Below are positions 1 to 9,959 of a stretch of 64,000 nt of DNA, one piece after another. Every line of letters starts with the position of its first letter. The stretch's first letter is position 1. This DNA comes from Kitasatospora terrestris. Its GTDB lineage: Bacteria > Actinomycetota > Actinomycetes > Streptomycetales > Streptomycetaceae. Both the position numbers and the translations under genes were made by a program. The DNA is taken from contig NZ_BAABIS010000001.1 in NCBI RefSeq assembly GCF_039542905.1, positions 2,852,001 through 2,916,000 on the forward strand, given 5' to 3'. The notes beneath the pieces were generated by a model. The model did no database searches. It was not told where the DNA came from and worked only from the letters and a program-made list of their open reading frames with translations.

Positions 1-1265
1 TCGGTGGAGCGGCGGCGCGGCTCGCGCACCTTCACCACCGTGCGGACGCCGTCCTCGGTGGTCTCCACCGGCTCGGCGGCACCCTCGCCGCTGCGGCGGC
101 GACGGCGACGACGGCGGCGCGAGGAGGACAGGCCGGCGGCCAGGTCGTCCTCGTCGCCCTCGTCCTCGTCGGTCTCGGGCTCCTCGGCGGCCTCCGCGTC
201 GGCAGGGCCGGCGGCCTCGGCCTCGACGGCCTCCGGCTCCTCGGCCTCACCGCGGCGGCGGCGACGGCCACCACGACGGCGGCGGCGGGACGGACGGCCG
301 TCCTCCCACTCGTCCTCGGCCTCCGGGCCGGCCGCGGCGGGCGCCTCGACCTCCTCGGGCTCCTCGACGGGCGCCTGGACGGCGACCGGCTCGGGCTTCG
401 GCCGGGACTTGGGCTGCACCCGGACCGCGGTGCGGACCCGGCGACGGCGGCCGACGCCGCTGTACTCGAACTCCTCGTCCTGCTCCGCCTCCGGCTCCGG
501 CTCCGGCTGGGCGGCGGCCTTCACCGGCGCGGTCTTGGCGGCGGCGGGCTTGGCGGGTGCGGTGAACGGCGCGGGCTCCTGGAAGACCGGCGCCTGGAAG
601 ATCGCGGTGGACGGGCGCACGGCCCGGCGGCGGACCCGGCCGGTGGGCTCGGGCGCCGGCTCGGCGACGGCCTCCTCGACCGCCTCCGGCTCGTCGGCCT
701 CCTCCTCGGCGGCCTCGGCCTCGACGGCCACCGGCTCCGGCTGCGGCTCCGCGACGGCGGTCTCCGGCTCGGCGGCCGGGGACTGCGCGGGGGCGGTGGC
801 GCGCTTGCGGGTACGGCGGGCGCGGGCCGGCTTCTCCTCGGCCTCGGCCGGCGCCTCCGCGGGGGCCTCGACCGGCTCCGCGACGGCCTGCGGCTCGACG
901 ACGGCCCCGGCCGGCGCCTCGGCGGCCGGCGACTGCTCGGCGGCGGTGGCGCGCTTGCGGGTACGGCGGGCGCGGACCGGCTTCTCCTCGGCCTCGGCAG
1001 GCGCCTCGACGGCGGCCTCGGCCGGGGCGGCGGGCTCCTCGACCGCGGCAGCGGTCTCCGGCGCACCGGCCGGCGCCTCGGCACGCTTGCGGGTGCGCCG
1101 GGCGCGGACCGGCTTCTCGGCGGCCTCGGCGGCCGCGCCCTGCGGCGCGCCGGCGGGCCGGGACACGGCCCGGCGGCGGCGGCGCGGCGGAGCGGCGGAG
1201 GTACCGCCGTCGGCATCGTTGGTGTGGTCGCCCGCAGCGGACTGCGGTTCGGTGTTCTCGAGCAT
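1..1265 (-). CDS. rne: Ribonuclease E/G family protein, N-terminal part (truncated by window edge)
   Basis: This is the 5' portion of an RNase E/G (RNase ES-type) endoribonuclease that in other bacteria initiates mRNA decay and rRNA/tRNA maturation. The ATG at 1265 opens with MLENTEPQSAAGD and follows a GGGAG ribosome binding site about 9 nt upstream. All ~421 codons inside the window belong to the disordered N-terminal extension: alternating acidic/Ala-Pro-Glu stretches and arginine-rich blocks (RRRRR), with the block EKPVRARRTRKRA repeated three times (DNA copies near 1081-1125, 941-990 and 801-850). In actinobacteria the catalytic S1/DEAD-like core follows such an extension; here it lies beyond base 1. 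Family assignment rests on the characteristic N-terminus, so it is good but not proven without the core. Confidence 0.85.
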   Translation of the reverse strand, partial: MLENTEPQSAAGDHTNDADGGTSAAPPRRRRRAVSRPAGAPQGAAAEAAEKPVRARRTRKRAEAPAGAPETAAAVEEPAAPAEAAVEAPAEAEEKPVRARRTRKRATAAEQSPAAEAPAGAVVEPQAVAEPVEAPAEAPAEAEEKPARARRTRKRATAPAQSPAAEPETAVAEPQPEPVAVEAEAAEEEADEPEAVEEAVAEPAPEPTGRVRRRAVRPSTAIFQAPVFQEPAPFTAPAKPAAAKTAPVKAAAQPEPEPEAEQDEEFEYSGVGRRRRVRTAVRVQPKSRPKPEPVAVQAPVEEPEEVEAPAAAGPEAEDEWEDGRPSRRRRRGGRRRRRGEAEEPEAVEAEAAGPADAEAAEEPETDEDEGDEDDLAAGLSSSRRRRRRRRRSGEGAAEPVETTEDGVRTVVKVREPRRRST

Positions 1266-1445
1266 GCGGGTGGATCTCCCGTCAGGCCCCCGGGCTCCGC
1301 ATCCAGGCACGGCTCGGCACGGTCGATCCGGTCGGCCTCAGTGAGGGCGGGCCGACTCGTCCGGTGCCGCCGCGCGGACGCGAGGCCGCACAGGGGCTCG
1401 TAGTCTCGCTCGGCGCCCCGCGGGGTGCGGGGTGTCGAAAGTCTT

Positions 1446-1473
1446 CTGGTCTGACCAGTCTTCTAGTTGTCAA
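1446..1473 (-). promoter_or_regulatory. Candidate rne promoter with palindromic operator
   Basis: On the minus strand a perfect -35-like TTGACA occupies 1468-1473. About 10 nt downstream, where spacer and -10 would sit, is the 13-bp palindrome CTGGTCTGACCAG (1446-1458), flanked on both sides by the direct repeat GTCTTCT. No good -10 hexamer is visible at the standard distance. The placement about 180 nt upstream of the rne start suggests a regulated promoter, but the binding protein is unknown. It is one base too short to be a standard DasR site. Confidence 0.4.
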
Positions 1474-1544
1474 GGCCGGGCCGCTGGGGGCTCGGACCGC
1501 GCGACGGCGCTCGCTCCCCTGGGGAGCCGCGGGGGCCGGGGAGC

Positions 1545-1571
1545 CGCAGGCCCGGAAAGTTCGGGCCTGCG
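1545..1571 (-). terminator. Hairpin after the TIGR03936 gene
   Basis: A perfect 10-bp stem CGCAGGCCCG / CGGGCCTGCG with a 7-nt loop lies 45 nt past the stop of the upstream minus-strand gene. No U-tract is present. The rest of the 350-nt interval 1266-1615 holds the rne promoter candidate and no convincing gene. Confidence 0.55.
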
Positions 1572-1615
1572 CTCCCGCCCACTCGGCGGACGGCAGATGC
1601 GCGCGGCTGGCGGCC

Positions 1616-2380
1616 CTACTGGCCGGCCGGGGCCGCGGCGCGGTCGAGCGCCAGCGGGTCGGTCACCGTGCCGGACTCCTCGTCGAGCGGCCCCTGCGCC
1701 AGCCTGGTCACCTCAGCGGGGACCGGCGGCGCCAGGTCGGCCGTCGCACGGAGACCGGACAAAACGTCGTCGGGTCGTACGGCAGGTGTGGCATGTCGTA
1801 CTACCAGCCGCAGTATCGCACAGGGAGTGGCCGTCCGAACATCACTGCCACTCTCCGTGCCGGTGTCGTTACCATTCCCCACCTGCGCGGAGTCAACCTC
1901 GAACGCGGCGACCGCGCCACGGGCGTCGAAGGTGCGCAGCCCGTTCTTGGTCATCCGCTGGACCTCGACGGTCTCGGCGGCCAGGAAGGCCGCCACCGCG
2001 GCGGCCGCCTCGGCGGGCTCCACGCCGGCCAGGCGCAGCTGCCACTCGGACGCCTCCAGGCGCTCGACGAAGTTGGCGGTGCGGACCTCGACGGCCTCGG
2101 TGATGTCCAGGCCGGGCGGCAGCGACTCGTCGAGCTGCTTGCGCAGCAGCTCCGGGTCGCGGTGCGCGGCGAGGCCGATCTCCAGGTACTCGGCCTCGCT
2201 GGCCACACCGGTCGGAGCGGCGTTGGCGTACGAGACCTTCGGGTGCGGGGTGAAGCCCGCCGAGTAGGCCATCGGGACGCTCGAGCGGCGGAGCGCACGC
2301 TCGAACGCCCGCTGGAAGTCGCGGTGGCTGGTGAAGCGCAGACGGCCTCGCTTGGTGTAGCGGAGACGGATCCGCTGCAC
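1616..2380 (-). CDS. TIGR03936 / DUF2344 family radical-SAM-associated protein
   Basis: A 254-residue soluble protein starting at a GTG with MQRIRLRYTKRGRLRF and continuing FTSHRDFQRAFERALRR and AGFTPHPKVSYANA, the hallmark opening of the DUF2344 family. In many bacteria this domain is fused to, or adjacent to, a B12-binding-type radical SAM protein and sits next to rne/rng and ribosomal protein L21 genes; its molecular role is not established. Here the partner radical SAM gene lies two genes upstream (3861-5789) with a repeat protein in between. The conserved domain spans about residues 1-200; the last 50 residues are low-complexity. No Shine-Dalgarno is obvious at the GTG. Confidence 0.85.
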   Translation of the reverse strand: MQRIRLRYTKRGRLRFTSHRDFQRAFERALRRSSVPMAYSAGFTPHPKVSYANAAPTGVASEAEYLEIGLAAHRDPELLRKQLDESLPPGLDITEAVEVRTANFVERLEASEWQLRLAGVEPAEAAAAVAAFLAAETVEVQRMTKNGLRTFDARGAVAAFEVDSAQVGNGNDTGTESGSDVRTATPCAILRLVVRHATPAVRPDDVLSGLRATADLAPPVPAEVTRLAQGPLDEESGTVTDPLALDRAAAPAGQ

Positions 2381-2531
2381 CGTCGGCGCGGGCGGCGGAC
2401 CGTCGGGCGTGCGGCGTGCCAGGGCGCTCAGTCCTTAGTCAGTTGTCCCGCCGGCCTCGCACAACTGGCTCCGGCCGGACTCTGTCACGTCAAAGGGTAC
2501 GCGCCCGCAACCCCCGCCCGCGCCGCCCGGC

Positions 2532-3782
2532 TCAGCCGGACAGCCCACCGCGGACGTCCCGCAGCGCCTTGCGGACCGCGTCCCGGACCGCCAGGCGCAC
2601 CGCGCGCAGCTCCGCCCTGGCCGGCCACCACACCTCGCGGCGCAGCCACCGGCAGGGCCGCAGGACCGCGGCCCGCCACAGCCGGCCGGCCACCCGCCAC
2701 GCCCAGCGCAGCACCCGGCCCAGCAGCCGCAGCGGCGGGTGCAGCACCCGGCGCCACAGCGGCAGCAGCAGCCACCGGTACGCGGCGGACAGCGGGACGG
2801 CCACCAGGTGGTGCCAGAGCGCCGGAACGGCCGTCAGCGCCAGCCACCGCAGGGCGTGCCCGAGCGGCGTGAGCACGTACCGGTACAGCGCCCGCAGGGG
2901 CAGCACCAGCAGGTACCGCGTCAGCCACCGCAGCGGCACCACCAGCAGGTACCGGACCGCCAGCGGGACGCCCGGGGCCAGCAGCCACCGCAGCGCGCGG
3001 CCGACCGGGGTCAGCACGTGGCGGTACAGGGCCCGGGCGGGGACGACCAGCAGGTGGCGGAGCAGCGCGGAGCCGCCGCCGAGCAGCAGCCGGCGCAGCG
3101 CGTGGCCGACGGGCGTCAGCACCCGGCGGTGGAACCGGCCGGCGGCCCGCCCGAGCGCGAGCAGGCCGAGTCCGGCCCGGCGCAGCGGGGTGAGCAGCAG
3201 GTACCGGCCGAGCAGGGCGAGCCCGAGGCCGAGGCCGCCGGCCACCCACCGCAGGCCGTGGCCGACCGGGGTGAGCACGGCCCGGTACGACCAGGCCAGC
3301 GGCAGGGCGACCAGGTGGCGCCCGCACCACGCCAGCACCCGGCCGAGACCGGAGAGCAGCCACCACAGCACCCGCCCCACGGGCACCAGCACGTGGCGGG
3401 CCAGGGCCACCGGGAGCCGCACCAGCAAGGCGGTCGCCAGCCACCGCAGGCCGTGGCCGACCGGGGTGAGCACGGACCGGTACGACCAGGCCGCCGGCGC
3501 GGCCATCAGGTGGCGCCAGCACCACGCCAGCACCCGGCCGAGCGCCCGGGCGGCGGGCGCCAGGACGTGGCGGCCGACGGCGGCGAGCGGACGGACCACC
3601 AGGTGTTCGACGACGGCGGCGAGGCCGCGGCCGGTGGCCCTGGCGGCGGCCACCAGCAGCTCCCACCCGAAGCGGACGGGCACCACGACGGTCAGCGCCA
3701 CCACCCGGGCGGTCCAGCGCACCGCGACGGTGAGCGCGGTGTCCCCCGCAGCCGGTGGCGGCGGCTTCTCCAGTTGCACCAC
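2532..3782 (-). CDS. Repeat-containing hydrophobic protein of unknown function
   Basis: A 416-residue protein not recognised as a named family. After a hydrophobic N-terminal segment (about residues 15-50) it consists of roughly eight degenerate copies of a 35-60-residue unit centred on Y-R-x-V-L-T-P-x-G-H-x-L-R-W, rich in Arg, Trp, Leu and Val. Repeat copies are visible in the DNA too: two segments near 3249-3300 and 3439-3490 are almost identical over about 50 bases. The alternating basic and hydrophobic segments suggest membrane-associated amphipathic helices or re-entrant loops rather than standard transmembrane helices. The start is a GTG (3782, with a second GTG at 3779) 6 nt after GGGGGA. 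It lies between the two halves of a normally linked radical-SAM pair, in the same direction and probably the same transcript. Confidence 0.7.
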   Translation of the reverse strand: MVQLEKPPPPAAGDTALTVAVRWTARVVALTVVVPVRFGWELLVAAARATGRGLAAVVEHLVVRPLAAVGRHVLAPAARALGRVLAWCWRHLMAAPAAWSYRSVLTPVGHGLRWLATALLVRLPVALARHVLVPVGRVLWWLLSGLGRVLAWCGRHLVALPLAWSYRAVLTPVGHGLRWVAGGLGLGLALLGRYLLLTPLRRAGLGLLALGRAAGRFHRRVLTPVGHALRRLLLGGGSALLRHLLVVPARALYRHVLTPVGRALRWLLAPGVPLAVRYLLVVPLRWLTRYLLVLPLRALYRYVLTPLGHALRWLALTAVPALWHHLVAVPLSAAYRWLLLPLWRRVLHPPLRLLGRVLRWAWRVAGRLWRAAVLRPCRWLRREVWWPARAELRAVRLAVRDAVRKALRDVRGGLSG

Positions 3783-3860
3783 AGCATGTCCCCCGATCGT
3801 GCCGACGGCCCTGTCCCCAGCGAGAACGCCGGGGAAGGGCCGTCAGGTTGCGCTGCGGGA

Positions 3861-5789
<1,929 letters not shown>

Positions 5790-5815
5790 GCGCAAGGACC
5801 TTTTCGGAGAAAACA

Positions 5816-5852
5816 GGTGACCCTCAAGAGTAGCCGAGCTCAGAGGGTCACC
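5816..5852 (-). terminator. Hairpin after rodA
   Basis: The 10-bp inverted repeat GGTGACCCTC / GAGGGTCACC with a 17-nt loop starts 4 nt after the rodA stop codon and fills the short gap before the radical SAM gene. It probably ends the mre-pbp2-rodA transcript. Confidence 0.6.
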
Positions 5853-5855
5853 GTC

Positions 5856-7055
5856 TCAGATCCCTATCGGCCGCTGCGAGCGGACGGACTGCAGCAGTCC
5901 GATGGCGATCCAGACCGCGAACATCGAGGAGCCTCCGTAGGAGACGAAGGGCAGCGGGATGCCCGCGACCGGCATGATGCCGAGGTTCATCCCGATGTTC
6001 TCGAAGGCCTGGAACGCGAACCAGGTGACCACGCCCGCGGCGAGGACCGTGCCGTACAGGTCGGTGGCCTGGCGCGCTATCCGGCAGGCCCGCCACAGGA
6101 TGACGCCCAGCAGGCCGATCAGGGCGAGCGCGCCGACGAAGCCGAGTTCCTCGCCGGCCACCGTGAAGACGAAGTCGGTCTGCTGCTCGGGGACGAACTG
6201 GCCCATGGTCTGGGTGCCGTGGAACAGGCCCATGCCGGTGAGGCCGCCGGAGCCGATGGCGATCCGGGCCTGGGCGGTGTTGTAGCCGACGCCGGCCGGG
6301 TCGAGGGCCGGGTTGGCGAAGGCCGCGAACCGGTCGATCTGGTACTTGTCGAGCACGCCGAGCTGCCAGACCGCGATCGCGCCGGCCACGCCGGTGCCGA
6401 GCAGGCCGAAGACCCAGCGGTTGGCGGCGCCGGAGGCGAGCAGGATGCCGAGCACGGTCACGGCCATCACCATCACCGAGCCGAGGTCGGGCATCAGCAT
6501 GACGACGCCCATCGGGACGGCCGCGACCGCGATCCCCTGGAGCACGCTGCGGGTCGGCGGGTACTCCCGCTCGCCGGCGTCGACCCGGGCGGAGAGCACC
6601 ACGGCCATGCCCATCACGATGGCGAGCTTGGCGAACTCGGCGGGCTGGATGGAGAAGCCGCCGCCGAACTGGATCCAGGAGTGCGCGCCGTTGATGGTCG
6701 AGCCGAGCGGGCTGAGCACCGCGAAGAGCAGCAGCAGCACCGCGAGGTAGACGAACGGCACCGCGGTGCGCAGCCGCCGTGTCCCTATCAGCACGGTGAC
6801 CGCGCACAGCACGAGGCCGATCACCAGGTTGGTGAGGTGCCGGTAGAGGAAGTACTGGGGGTCGCCGTGGGTGAGCGTGTCCCGGCCGCGGGTGGCGGAC
6901 CAGACCAGCAGCGAGCTGCCCAGCGAGAGGCCGAGCGCGCTGAGGATCATGATCCAGTCGAGCCGGCGGAGCGGGGAGTCCTTGGCCAGCACCCGCGCGA
7001 GGTTGCCGCGCCGCGGGCTGAGCCGGACCGGCCGGTACGAGCCGTACGAGGTCAT
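5856..7055 (-). CDS. rodA: RodA-type peptidoglycan glycosyltransferase (SEDS family)
   Basis: A 399-residue SEDS-family membrane polymerase that makes glycan strands from lipid II with its cognate class B PBP, here encoded just upstream. About ten transmembrane segments are visible. Family signatures include SIQPAEFAKLA, GVGYNTAQARIAIGSGG, GLFHGTQTMGQFVPEQQTDFVFTVAGEELGFVG and the C-terminal PVAGIPLPFVSYGGSSM. The ATG at 7055 (MTSYGSYRPVRLSPRR) overlaps the pbp2 stop by ATGA, so translation should be coupled. It corresponds to the sfr/rodA gene of the Streptomyces mre cluster, which there affects sporulation and spore shape rather than hyphal tip growth. Confidence 0.95.
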   Translation of the reverse strand: MTSYGSYRPVRLSPRRGNLARVLAKDSPLRRLDWIMILSALGLSLGSSLLVWSATRGRDTLTHGDPQYFLYRHLTNLVIGLVLCAVTVLIGTRRLRTAVPFVYLAVLLLLFAVLSPLGSTINGAHSWIQFGGGFSIQPAEFAKLAIVMGMAVVLSARVDAGEREYPPTRSVLQGIAVAAVPMGVVMLMPDLGSVMVMAVTVLGILLASGAANRWVFGLLGTGVAGAIAVWQLGVLDKYQIDRFAAFANPALDPAGVGYNTAQARIAIGSGGLTGMGLFHGTQTMGQFVPEQQTDFVFTVAGEELGFVGALALIGLLGVILWRACRIARQATDLYGTVLAAGVVTWFAFQAFENIGMNLGIMPVAGIPLPFVSYGGSSMFAVWIAIGLLQSVRSQRPIGI

Positions 7056-9289
7056 GCGCGGCCCCTTCCGGCGGCGGTGCGGGTTGCGGGTTCGACGGCG
7101 GCCAGCGCGACGCTCGGCGGCGCGGGGGTGCCGGCCGGCTGGACCGGGTCGAGGAAGGTGCGGGTGCCCTCGTAGGAGAACGAGGCGGGCTTGACGATCG
7201 CGGTGCCGTCCGGGTTGAACTTGGGCAGTTCGGCCTGCGGCTTGGGCAGCAGCGCCTTGCTGTTGTCGATCCCGCCCTTGTCGTCCACGCCGTACAGCGC
7301 CTGGTAGATCCGTCGCACCGAGTCGCCGGAGCCGCCGGAGCCGGTGCCGCCCTGGCTTATCGTCATCACGACCGCGTAGTCGGCACTGTAGGTGGTCAGC
7401 CACGAGGTGGTCTGCTTGCCGGCGACCTCCGCGGTGCCGGTCTTGGCGTGCAGCTCGATCTGCTTCTGCGGCCAGCCCTGGGCGGTGAACTTCCAGGAGG
7501 CGGTGCCCCGTTCGACGACGCCCGCGGTGGCCTCGTTGATGTACTTCAGCAGCTTGCCGTCGGCGGGGAGCCGGCCGTCCTCGTGCGGGGCGATGTCGCG
7601 GACCAGGGCGCCGTCCGGGCTGACCACGGCCTTGCCGATGGTCGGGCGGTACAGGATGCCGCCGTTGGCGAGGGCGGAGTAGATCCGGGCCATCTGCAGC
7701 GGGGTGACCAGGGTGTCGCCCTGGCCGATCGCGAAGTTGACCGAGTCACCGGCGCGCATCTGGTTGCCGTCGACGCAGTTCTCGCGGGCGATCTCGTCGG
7801 TGTACTCGTGACCGCCCTTGGCCGCCTGGGCGCACCAGGCGTCCTTGTTGGCGTCGAAGAAGGACTGCTTCCACTGCCGGTCGGGGACCCGGCCGGGGGT
7901 CTCGGACGGCAGGTCGACGCCGGTCTTGGCGCCGAGGCCGTACTGGTGGGCGGTCTTGAAGAACCAGTCGGCGGCGTCCTTCTTGGGCTTGATGCCGCCG
8001 TCCTTCATCCACTGGTCGTAGGCGAGGCCGTAGAAGACGGTGTCGCAGGAGACCTCCAGGGCGCGCTCCAGCGTGATGTCGCCGAAGCTCTCGCTCTCGA
8101 AGTTCTTGAACTCGCGGCCGCCGATGGTGAGGCTCTTCGGGCACGGGTAGTGGCCGTCCAGCGAGTAGCCGGCCTGCACCGCGGCGTTGGTGGAGATCAC
8201 CTTGAAGGTGGAGCCGGGGGCCGACTGGCCCTGGATGGCCCGGTTGATCAGCGGGTAGTTGGAGTCCTTGCCGGTCAGCGCCTGGTAGTCCTTGGCGGAG
8301 ATGCCGCCGACCCACAGGTTGGGGTCGAAGGTCGGGGCGCTGGCCATCGCGACGATCCGCCCGGTGTGCACGTCCATCACGACGGCGGCGCCGGAGTCGG
8401 CCTCGTAGTTCTTCTTGGTCTCCTTGTCGTACACCTTGCGGGCGTCGACCATCGCCTGGGCGAGCTGGTCCTCGACCACCTTCTGCACCCGGGCGTCGAG
8501 CGAGGTGACCAGGTTGTTGCCGGCCTGCGCGGGGACCCGCCCGGCGCTGCCGATCACCCGGCCGAGGTTGTCGACCTCCAGCTTGTCCACGCCGGTGGTG
8601 CCGCGCAGGTCGTCGTCGTAGACCGACTCCAGGCCGGCCCGGCCGATCTGGTCGGAGGGCAGCCGGCGCTCGCGGCCGGGCTTGTCGGCGCTCTTGGTGA
8701 CCTCGTCGTCGGTGACCGGGGAGAGGTAGCCGAGGACCTGGGCGGCGCTGGCGCCCTCGGCGCCGGTGTAGCGGCGGGTGGCGGTTGGCTGTGCGGTGAC
8801 GCCGGGGAAGTCCTCGCGGCGTTCCATTATCTGCATCGCCTGCTGGGTGGTGGCCTGCTGGGTCACCGGGATCGGCTGGTACGGGGAGCCGTTCCAGCAG
8901 GGCTGCGGGGTCTTGGCGTCGCAGAGCCGGACCTTGTCCTGGACGTCCTTGGCGGGCATGCCCAGCACCTCGGCGAGCCGGGTGAGCACGGCCTTGCCGC
9001 GGTCCTTCTGCTGCAGCAGCGAGGTGCGGCTGACCGAGACGACCAGCTTGGTCTCGTTGCCGGCCAGGATCCGGCCGGAGGCGTCCAGGATCTCGCCGCG
9101 GATGGCCGGTTCGACCACCTCGCGGATGTGGTTGCCGGCCGCCTTCGCGGCGTAGTCCTTGCCGGTGCGGATCTGCAGGTACCACAGCCGCCCGCCGAGG
9201 GTGGCGAGCAGGGAGAGGACCAGCACCTGGAGCACGACCAGCCTGATCGTCACCCGCCGGGTGCGGCCGGTCTCGGGGATGTTCGTCAT
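7052..9289 (-). CDS. mrdA: Penicillin-binding protein 2 (class B transpeptidase)
   Basis: A 745-residue membrane-anchored DD-transpeptidase working with RodA. Residues about 15-35 form a single transmembrane anchor (RLVVLQVLVLSLLATLGGRL), followed by the PBP dimer domain with the R-G-x-I-x-D motif (RGEILDASG) and the transpeptidase domain. Active-site motifs are S360-T-F-K, S414-C-D (SxD, as in elongasome PBP2) and K616-T-G. It begins with ATG at 9289 after AGGAGG, 20 nt downstream of mreD, and overlaps rodA by 4 nt. Nothing is missing from the catalytic set. Confidence 0.95.
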   Translation of the reverse strand: MTNIPETGRTRRVTIRLVVLQVLVLSLLATLGGRLWYLQIRTGKDYAAKAAGNHIREVVEPAIRGEILDASGRILAGNETKLVVSVSRTSLLQQKDRGKAVLTRLAEVLGMPAKDVQDKVRLCDAKTPQPCWNGSPYQPIPVTQQATTQQAMQIMERREDFPGVTAQPTATRRYTGAEGASAAQVLGYLSPVTDDEVTKSADKPGRERRLPSDQIGRAGLESVYDDDLRGTTGVDKLEVDNLGRVIGSAGRVPAQAGNNLVTSLDARVQKVVEDQLAQAMVDARKVYDKETKKNYEADSGAAVVMDVHTGRIVAMASAPTFDPNLWVGGISAKDYQALTGKDSNYPLINRAIQGQSAPGSTFKVISTNAAVQAGYSLDGHYPCPKSLTIGGREFKNFESESFGDITLERALEVSCDTVFYGLAYDQWMKDGGIKPKKDAADWFFKTAHQYGLGAKTGVDLPSETPGRVPDRQWKQSFFDANKDAWCAQAAKGGHEYTDEIARENCVDGNQMRAGDSVNFAIGQGDTLVTPLQMARIYSALANGGILYRPTIGKAVVSPDGALVRDIAPHEDGRLPADGKLLKYINEATAGVVERGTASWKFTAQGWPQKQIELHAKTGTAEVAGKQTTSWLTTYSADYAVVMTISQGGTGSGGSGDSVRRIYQALYGVDDKGGIDNSKALLPKPQAELPKFNPDGTAIVKPASFSYEGTRTFLDPVQPAGTPAPPSVALAAVEPATRTAAGRGRA

Positions 9290-9309
9290 GAGGACGGGCC
9301 TCCTCTCGG

Positions 9310-9957
9310 TCAGGGCCGCTTGGCGAGGCCGGGCATGCGCCGCTTCTTGGCGTACGTCGGGCCGCTGGATACCTCACGGGTGGTCTTGTACCGCGCCAGC
9401 GCGCCGAGTCCGGAGCCGCCGTCGGCGCCGCGCGGGGACTCGGAGACGACCCGGTCGCCGTCGAACCGGCGGGCCAGCAGCATCACCGCGGGCACCACGA
9501 ACGGGGCGAGCAGCACGTCGTACAGGAGGGCGGAGAACACCAGGCCGGTCAGGCCGACGTGCCGGGCGGCGGTGTCGCCGACCAGGGCGCCGACCATCGC
9601 GTACAGCAGGGTGGAGACGATCGCGGCGCCGGCCACCACCAGGAGCGCGCTGAGCGCCGAGCGCTGCCGGCCGCCATCGGGGCGCAGCAGGCCGGCGGCG
9701 TAGCCCATCAGGCAGAGGACCAGGGCGTAGCGGCCGATCGCGTGGTCGGAGGGCGGGGCGAGGTCGGCGAGCAGGCCGCCGGCGAAGCCGACCGCGCAGC
9801 CGCCGGACGGGCCGTAGACCAGGGCGAGGCCGACCACCACGAGGAGCAGCAGGTCTGGGGTGGCGCCGGGCAGCTGGAGCCGGCCGAGCACGCTGACCTG
9901 GATCAGCAGGGCGAGCAGCAGCAGGACGCCGGAGAGGGCGATCCGGTTGATGCGCAC
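9310..9957 (-). CDS. mreD: Rod shape-determining protein MreD
   Basis: A 215-residue integral membrane protein with five or six hydrophobic helices, beginning MRINRIALSGVLLLLALLIQ. The segment GGLLADLAPPSDHAIGRYAL is typical of MreD. It sits between mreC (2-nt gap) and pbp2 in the canonical mreBCD-pbp2-rodA order; the context makes the call secure although MreD proteins are divergent. The final 50 residues are polar and cytoplasmic, longer than in Escherichia coli MreD. Confidence 0.92.
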   Translation of the reverse strand: MRINRIALSGVLLLLALLIQVSVLGRLQLPGATPDLLLLVVVGLALVYGPSGGCAVGFAGGLLADLAPPSDHAIGRYALVLCLMGYAAGLLRPDGGRQRSALSALLVVAGAAIVSTLLYAMVGALVGDTAARHVGLTGLVFSALLYDVLLAPFVVPAVMLLARRFDGDRVVSESPRGADGGSGLGALARYKTTREVSSGPTYAKKRRMPGLAKRP

Positions 9958-9959
9958 GG

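Noticed and set aside
4..1344. 446-codon plus-strand Ser/Ala/Arg-rich open frame
   Set aside because: It is antisense to the RNase E/G extension, whose start, Shine-Dalgarno and repeats are clear.
1446..1458. DasR site upstream of rne
   Set aside because: CTGGTCTGACCAG has half-sites like dre but is one base pair shorter in the core (TGGTC-T-GACCA), so it was listed only as an unassigned palindrome.
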